From an uncultured Bacteroidales bacterium (lineage in GTDB: Bacteria; Bacteroidota; Bacteroidia; Bacteroidales; Lentimicrobiaceae), in the NCBI GenBank assembly GCA_937894795.1, contig CALCQV010000100.1, positions 1-11,565 of the forward strand: a stretch of 11,565 nt of DNA, written 5' to 3'. The number at the start of each line of letters is the position of its first letter. Positions within the stretch are counted from its first letter, which is position 1. Shown piece by piece: positions 6,219 through 11,565 of the stretch. The notes beneath the pieces were generated by a model. The model had not been told where the DNA came from. It did not search any database and worked only from the letters and a program-made list of their open reading frames with translations. The position numbers and the translations under genes were made by a program.

Positions 6219-7580
6219 TTATTGTGCTCCATTGTTTGACATCAACCTGCGTATATATGCCATGGATGTATTGTAATCTGCCAGGGCTTCCACCTGTTTG
6301 AATTCATAATCGAGGGTCTGCTGCATTACCCGCAGTATGTCAGTTAGCGATGCTCCCGATACCGAGAAATCACGTATCATGAGGTCAAGTGATTTCTGCG
6401 CCAGGGTGTGCTGGTTCCTATATAGTTCCATAAGTAGCCGGGCATCAAGATATGACTGTACTGCCTGGTAGATTTCCGCCTTGAGTGTATTGGCAGTTGC
6501 CTGATAGTTATTATCAGAAACTGTTTTTAATAGTATAGCTTCTTTCTGCAGTGATTTGTACTTCTTCCTGTATATGGGCAATGTGACTTTTACCATGGGC
6601 ATGATCATATCATTGCCGTTCATTTCAGACGTTGACATCATGCTTTCATTGATGATTGAATAGTTTAAACCAACACCAATCATGGGGTATCCCATTTTAA
6701 GGTTCATCAGTCGTTGGGATTCAATTGATTGCCGCTCATAATCAATCATGGCCAGCATGTGATTGTTGGTGAGCATACTGTCAGTAATTGCCTCCAACGC
6801 CACATTCAGCGTGTCGGCAGTTAAGGTATCGGGTAAATGAACCGGCACATCAAGAGGCCTGTTGAGCAGTGCGTTGAACTGTGCCTGAATGGGTGACGTT
6901 CTGTTCTTCAGCATAGCTATTTTGTTTTCCAGATCAGCAATTTCCATCTGAATCCGGTAAAGATCACTCAATGAACCGCCTGATGAAGCAGGCATACTGA
7001 TTCCCATGCTGTTTCCCATGCTGTTTCCCGATGACTGCCCCGAACTCCGCGTTCCCGGCGACTGCCTGAATCTGGTCAGCGCCAGTCGTTCAATGGTGCG
7101 CAGAAGTTCCATATTCTTTTCAGCAATGTTGATTTCCTCTTTCAGCACATAGAATTGGTACCAGGAACGCTCAACATTATAATAGAGTTCTGCCCTGGCA
7201 TCCCTGAATGACTCATAATTGGCCTGTGCCATAAGGCTCATCTCATCCTTTGAATTCTTAAGCACACCAAACCATGGGAACATTTGCATGAGACTTAGTT
7301 CAGCTACCTGATTGCCGCCTATAAGCTCCATAGGACTGAGGAATATTCCGGTAGTCAATTCAGGATCAGGCAATGAGCCAACCTGCCGTACTTTCTCAAG
7401 TGAAGCCCGGTATTCATTCAGCCGCTGCATTACCAACGGGTTGTTCTCACCGGCAATCCGCATGTATTTCATGAGTGAATCGCGCGGCGACGCACCCGGT
7501 GAATCTGTATTGTTTTGTGCTCCTGCCCTACTCGCGCCAAGCAAAAGGATCATTAGGAGCAGTTTGAATGTGTTACTCAT
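6219..7580 (-). CDS. cusC: TolC/CusC-type outer-membrane efflux channel
   Basis: An outer-membrane factor of 453 residues that would form the exit duct for the RND pump. It begins with a signal peptide (about 1-21, ending AGA before Q), followed by two tandem outer-membrane-efflux repeats of alpha-helical barrel and beta-strand (about 35-250 and 260-450). No lipobox Cys is present, unlike E. coli CusC. Between the helices is a Ser/Gly/Met linker with methionines at 188, 192 and 196, and a second Met cluster lies at 314-329, compatible with a soft-metal substrate. The frame can be extended two codons to a TTG, but the ATG at 7580 gives the normal signal peptide and is preceded by an A/T-rich leader. 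It lies 22 bp after cusA and 21 bp before cusB, so it is co-transcribed. Confidence 0.92.
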   Translation of the reverse strand: MSNTFKLLLMILLLGASRAGAQNNTDSPGASPRDSLMKYMRIAGENNPLVMQRLNEYRASLEKVRQVGSLPDPELTTGIFLSPMELIGGNQVAELSLMQMFPWFGVLKNSKDEMSLMAQANYESFRDARAELYYNVERSWYQFYVLKEEINIAEKNMELLRTIERLALTRFRQSPGTRSSGQSSGNSMGNSMGISMPASSGGSLSDLYRIQMEIADLENKIAMLKNRTSPIQAQFNALLNRPLDVPVHLPDTLTADTLNVALEAITDSMLTNNHMLAMIDYERQSIESQRLMNLKMGYPMIGVGLNYSIINESMMSTSEMNGNDMIMPMVKVTLPIYRKKYKSLQKEAILLKTVSDNNYQATANTLKAEIYQAVQSYLDARLLMELYRNQHTLAQKSLDLMIRDFSVSGASLTDILRVMQQTLDYEFKQVEALADYNTSMAYIRRLMSNNGAQ

Positions 7581-7602
7581 TCTCAATATTATTTAAATGA
7601 AT

Positions 7603-10600
7603 TTAATTTCCTTTAACCTGATTCTCTCTCCACATAGCCTGAAACAGAGGTACCACAAATATGGTCATCACTTGTATGATCATACCGCCAAACGTAGGTA
7701 TAGCCATGGGTACCATAATGTCGGCACCCTTGCCTGTAGAGGAGAGCACTGGCAGCAAGGCAATTACTGCCACTGCAGTAGTCATCATGGCCGGCCTTAC
7801 CCGCTTAAGCCCTGCGGCAACAACCGCTTCACGCACATCATGCACCGTCGACGGGTGCCTGGCTTCAAACACCTGGTGAATGTATGTTCCCATGATCACC
7901 CCATCATTGGTTGCTATGCCGAAAAGGGCAATAAAACCAACCCACACGGCCACACTGAGGTTGATGGTATGTATTTGAAACATATCGCGCAGATTTACGC
8001 CGGCAATGGAAAAGTCAAGGAACCAGGGCTGTCCGTAAAGCCATATCATGATAAATCCACCTGCAAATGCCACAAACACGCCTGAAAAGTGAATGAAGGA
8101 GGCAGTCACTGTTTTAAACTGGAAGAACAGCAGGAGAAGTATCAGTATAAGGCTTATGGGAATTACAATGGCCAGTCGTTTGGTTGCCCTGATCTGCTGT
8201 TCATAGTTTCCGGCAAACTTATAGGAAACACCGGGTGTGCTGTCAATTTCACCATCTGATATCTTAGCCTGCAGTACTTTGGCAGCTTCTTCCACTACAT
8301 CCACTTCTGCCTTACCGGCAATCTTGTCGAAAATAACATACCCTACAAGGAACGTATTTTCACTTCGTATCATCTGGGCACCGCGGGTATAAGCTATATC
8401 AACCAGTTCGCCCAACGGCACCTGCACGCCCAACATGGAAGGTATAAGTATCTGTTTCAAATCCTCGGGATTATCCCTTAGCTCTCTGGCATACCTTACT
8501 CTCATGGGAAAACGCTCACGCCCCTCAACGGTATTACCCAACGACATGCCACCTACGGCAACCTGAAGTATTTCCTGTACATCGTTTACCGTCATGCCAT
8601 ATCTGGCCATAGCTTCACGATTCAACTTTATCTCGAGGTAAGGTGCTCCAACAGCCCTGTCGTAAAAGACAGACGATGCTTTGATGGAAGGCACATCCTT
8701 CAATGCCCTTTCATATTGCATACCTGCCTTTTCAATGGTTTCAAGGTCAGGACCATATATCTTGAGTCCCATTGGTGCACGCATACCAGTAGAAAGCATC
8801 ACCAGCCGAGTCTCTATAGGCTGAAGTTTTGGCGCAGAAGTAAGTCCCGGTATATCGGTAACTTTAACAATCTCCTCCCAAATATCATCAGGGTGCCTGA
8901 TATGTGGTCTCCACTGCCGGTAATACTCGCCCCCATTGGCAGCAATCAGGCTATCCTTGGGATATATGCGGAAGGATTCCTTGGCAGGATTGTACTTCCC
9001 GCCGTTTTTCAGCAGATAATTGCCATCCCTGTCTACCTTAAATTGCATGCGGTGGCCATCCTCATCCAATATATATTCAGAGCGGTAATTGATGGTGTTC
9101 TCAAACATCTGAACAGGTGCAGGGTCTAAGGACGAATTCACACGTCCCCATTTACCTACGGCCACTTCCACCTCAGGTATTGCCGACAAACGTTTGTCGA
9201 GTGTTTCAATGTACTCCAGATTCTTGCTGATACTCGAGTGCGGCATACTGGTGGGCATTAGCAGGAAGGAGCCTTCATTCAGTGCCGGCATAAACTCCTT
9301 GCCCGTGCCCGGGAAAGCCTTTACAGGGCCCTGCCAAAGAGCAGTTTCCCTGAACGAGTTCCATCCCATCTTTTCCATGCCATTGGCCGTAAAACCAAAT
9401 ACTTTGTCGAATCCCTGCCATGCAAGGAGTCCGAAAAGCAGGGTGAATGCCGGCAGTAACAGGAACTTCCATTTGTGTGCAAGACCCCACCGTAAAATTG
9501 GTTCGTAGTAATGCACCAGCGACATCAGTGCCAGAAGGATTACCGCAATAATGGCACCCACAAAAAGGTAATTTACGAAGGCTGAATTGTGTGCCCCCAA
9601 CGGTAGCCATTCAATAGCCAGGTAATACACAGCCACCAGCACAGTGATGGCAATGTTGATGTAATTTGTGTATTCCTTCCTTGATTCCGGCCAACGGTAA
9701 TCAAGCAGGTTGTTGATTCCTACAAGTATCAATGCTACTGCGGCCCATGTTCCCCAAGCTATTATAAAAAACAGGCCTGCTGCAATCAGGATGTAGTTAA
9801 AATTCCTTCGCGCCTTTTTGGTATCGATGCGGATATTGAAGAAAAGGTAAACAAGGGTGGGCAATACAATGATGCCTAATAGGAATGCTGAAATTAGTGC
9901 GAATGTTTTTGTGAATGCAAGCGGATGAAACATCTTACCTTCCTGTGCTTCCATGGCAAATACAGGCAGAAAGCTCACAATGGTGGTTGCAATGGAGGTT
10001 ACCACGGCTGCCCTTACTTCAGTGGTAGCCTGGTAAATGACTGATAAAAGTTTCTTGCCCCTGATACCTTGGTTTTCAGGCATCTCAAGGTGCCGCAGTA
10101 TGTTCTCTACGTCAACTATGCCAATATCAACCATAACACCAATGGCGATGGCAATACCCGATAATGCCACCACATTTGCATCAACTCCCAGAAAATGCAT
10201 CAATATGAATGTCATCAGCACCCCGATAGGCAGCAGGGCAGCGACTATCAATGAAGCCCTCAGGTTCAGCACCAGAACGATAATGACAATGATGCTGATG
10301 AGTATTTCATGCGACAGGGCCGATTCCAATGTCCCGATTGTTTCTTTGATTAGGCCGGTTCTGTCATAGAACGGCACTACGGTAACCTTTGAAACAGTGC
10401 CGTCGGCCAGTGTTTTCTGCGGAAGTCCGCCTTCAATTTCCCTGATCTTTTCTTTGAGATTATTGATTACCTCAAGGGGATTGGAACCATACCGGGCAAC
10501 CACCACTGCACCAACAGCCTCTACCCCTGATTTGTCCAGTCCGCCACGACGGGTTGCAGGTCCGAAGGAGGTTACGGCAACATCCCTTATACGGACAGGA

Positions 10601-11421
10601 ATATTATTGCGCACTGCCACTACTGAATTCTCCAGATCACTCAGGTTTTTAACATAACCCAACCCCCTGATGATATACTCCACACTGTTCAGTTCAATGG
10701 TTTCAGCACCTATGTCCAGATTGCTGTTACTCACGGCATTCATCACATCCATTACGGTAACGCCATACGCTTTCATGGCCTCTGGATTTATATCCACCTG
10801 GTATTCCTTGGTGAATCCCCCCACTGAAGCAACCTCTGAAACGCCTTCGGCAGTAGCCAGTCCGTATTTGACATAGAAATCCTGAATGGTTCTTAATTCC
10901 TCGGGACTCCAGCCACCTGCAGGCAATCCTGTTTCAGGATTCCGACCTTCGAGCGTATACCAGTAAATCTGTCCAAGTGCCGTAGCATCGGGTCCAAGGG
11001 TTGGTGATACACCCTCTGGCAAAGTGCCGGGGGGCAGTGAATTAAGCTTTTCTAGTATACGTGTGCGGCTCCAGTAAAATTCAACATCATCCTTGAAAAT
11101 GATATAAATGAACGACATACCGAACATAGAGGTGCTTCTGATGGTCTGCACACCCGGTATCCCAAGCATGGCGGTTGATAGCGGATAAGTCACCTGATCC
11201 TGAATATCCTTGGGTGACCTTCCCATCCACTCGGTTGCAACGATCTGCTGGTTATCGCCAATATCAGGAATCGCATCCACAGGCACCGGGTTTCGTGGAA
11301 TAAATCCGGTGTTCCAATTAAAGGGAGAATAACTGATTCCCAAGCCAATAAAGGCAATCAGGAACAGAAACGTGATAAGCCTGTTCTCCAGGAAATATTT
11401 GACCAGTCGATTAAAAATCAT
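7603..11421 (-). CDS. cusA: CusA/CzcA-family heavy-metal RND efflux pump, CusA (Cu/Ag) subtype
   Basis: A 1272-residue inner-membrane proton antiporter that drives metal export through the adaptor and channel encoded next to it. A first helix (about 13-31), a porter domain, a helix bundle from about 371, a second porter domain from about 700 and a last bundle from about 1081 give the RND layout. The fourth-helix motif AIAIGVMVDIGIVDVEN (424-440) is of the CusA rather than CzcA type. Methionines 722 (LLMPTSMP), 772 (APVQMFENT) and 875 (LVMLSTGM) align by eye with E. coli CusA M573, M623 and M672, the Cu/Ag-binding triad. Compared with E. coli CusA (1047 aa) there are two insertions: about 534-640 with extra hydrophobic helices, and about 781-836 in the periplasmic part. 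From memory, Bacteroidota homologues share both. It is the first operon gene visible. Confidence 0.95.
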   Translation of the reverse strand: MIFNRLVKYFLENRLITFLFLIAFIGLGISYSPFNWNTGFIPRNPVPVDAIPDIGDNQQIVATEWMGRSPKDIQDQVTYPLSTAMLGIPGVQTIRSTSMFGMSFIYIIFKDDVEFYWSRTRILEKLNSLPPGTLPEGVSPTLGPDATALGQIYWYTLEGRNPETGLPAGGWSPEELRTIQDFYVKYGLATAEGVSEVASVGGFTKEYQVDINPEAMKAYGVTVMDVMNAVSNSNLDIGAETIELNSVEYIIRGLGYVKNLSDLENSVVAVRNNIPVRIRDVAVTSFGPATRRGGLDKSGVEAVGAVVVARYGSNPLEVINNLKEKIREIEGGLPQKTLADGTVSKVTVVPFYDRTGLIKETIGTLESALSHEILISIIVIIVLVLNLRASLIVAALLPIGVLMTFILMHFLGVDANVVALSGIAIAIGVMVDIGIVDVENILRHLEMPENQGIRGKKLLSVIYQATTEVRAAVVTSIATTIVSFLPVFAMEAQEGKMFHPLAFTKTFALISAFLLGIIVLPTLVYLFFNIRIDTKKARRNFNYILIAAGLFFIIAWGTWAAVALILVGINNLLDYRWPESRKEYTNYINIAITVLVAVYYLAIEWLPLGAHNSAFVNYLFVGAIIAVILLALMSLVHYYEPILRWGLAHKWKFLLLPAFTLLFGLLAWQGFDKVFGFTANGMEKMGWNSFRETALWQGPVKAFPGTGKEFMPALNEGSFLLMPTSMPHSSISKNLEYIETLDKRLSAIPEVEVAVGKWGRVNSSLDPAPVQMFENTINYRSEYILDEDGHRMQFKVDRDGNYLLKNGGKYNPAKESFRIYPKDSLIAANGGEYYRQWRPHIRHPDDIWEEIVKVTDIPGLTSAPKLQPIETRLVMLSTGMRAPMGLKIYGPDLETIEKAGMQYERALKDVPSIKASSVFYDRAVGAPYLEIKLNREAMARYGMTVNDVQEILQVAVGGMSLGNTVEGRERFPMRVRYARELRDNPEDLKQILIPSMLGVQVPLGELVDIAYTRGAQMIRSENTFLVGYVIFDKIAGKAEVDVVEEAAKVLQAKISDGEIDSTPGVSYKFAGNYEQQIRATKRLAIVIPISLILILLLLFFQFKTVTASFIHFSGVFVAFAGGFIMIWLYGQPWFLDFSIAGVNLRDMFQIHTINLSVAVWVGFIALFGIATNDGVIMGTYIHQVFEARHPSTVHDVREAVVAAGLKRVRPAMMTTAVAVIALLPVLSSTGKGADIMVPMAIPTFGGMIIQVMTIFVVPLFQAMWRENQVKGN

Positions 11422-11467
11422 ACTACTGTTTTTTAAAATTGATTGTCAGGCTGCAACTGGCGCACTG

Positions 11468-11565
11468 TTACATGCTCCAGCCGCTTTTCCTGAATAAATG
11501 CACATTACTTTTTATCTTTTTGAGTCCTTTCATATTTGCAGCAACCGGGCAATGCATTATAAACC
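11468..11565 (-). CDS. Possible 3' end of an unidentified gene upstream of cusA (partial)
   Basis: A minus-strand frame is open from the window edge to a TAA at 11470-11468. Its last codons read from an internal ATG (11557) through a Lys-rich stretch to GWSM. It is too short to recognise. In its favour, it ends 46 bp before the cusA ATG and no TAnnTTTG promoter is visible in 11422-11565, so the efflux operon may start with a gene beyond the right edge. Against it, a frame of about 32 codons is expected by chance. Confidence 0.2.
   Translation of the reverse strand, partial: FIMHCPVAANMKGLKKIKSNVHLFRKSGWSM

Noticed and set aside
7581..7586. TTG start two codons upstream for the outer-membrane channel gene.
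   Set aside because: The ATG at 7580 immediately begins a normal signal peptide.

Overview
The window looks like a Bacteroidota chromosome fragment, probably from an environmental, Bacteroidales-like organism. The evidence is promoters of the phylum's TTTG / TAnnTTTG type, A-rich rather than Shine-Dalgarno leaders, and a long CusA-type pump, DoxX and two P-loop ATPases that resemble families common in that phylum. I cannot name a genus.

Left third (1-2900) is a patchwork. A terminator-like hairpin (39-82) probably ends a gene off the left edge. Next comes a short in-frame relic of a drug/metabolite (EamA) transporter that keeps only the first ~44 residues and the His-rich tail (217-444). Two related palindromic intergenic repeats follow (453-473, 506-528). 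A minus-strand archaeal-type ATPase with a DUF234/nuclease-like C-terminus (533-1855) has its own promoter and tandem palindromes. A DoxX-family membrane protein (2065-2493, minus) and the C-terminal half of a Blc-type lipocalin that has lost its 5' half (2597-2878) complete the stretch.

Middle (2950-4202) holds a second, unrelated-family ATPase (AAA_14 plus DUF4143) on the plus strand. Its promoter is overlapped by two TGCACT-N5-AGTGCA palindromes 32 bp apart. Thus two different solitary ATPases in one window each carry a private pair of palindromes on the promoter, which is the most novel-looking pattern here.

Right two thirds (4320-11421) is a compact minus-strand copper/silver efflux operon. 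It runs in the order RND pump (CusA type), outer-membrane channel (CusC/TolC type), then periplasmic adaptor (CusB type), with gaps of about 21-22 bp. The pump keeps the three periplasmic methionines used for Cu(I)/Ag(I) by E. coli CusA. The adaptor has a Cys-containing heavy-metal-binding domain at its N-terminus and a DUF3347 domain at its C-terminus, joined by a Met/His-rich linker. No separate CusF chaperone or regulator is inside the window. No promoter is visible just upstream of cusA, so the operon may begin beyond the right edge.

I saw no rRNA, tRNA, CRISPR array, transposase or integrase. There is no gene-free stretch above 300 bases; the longest is 1-216, which holds the terminator hairpin and otherwise nothing I recognise.
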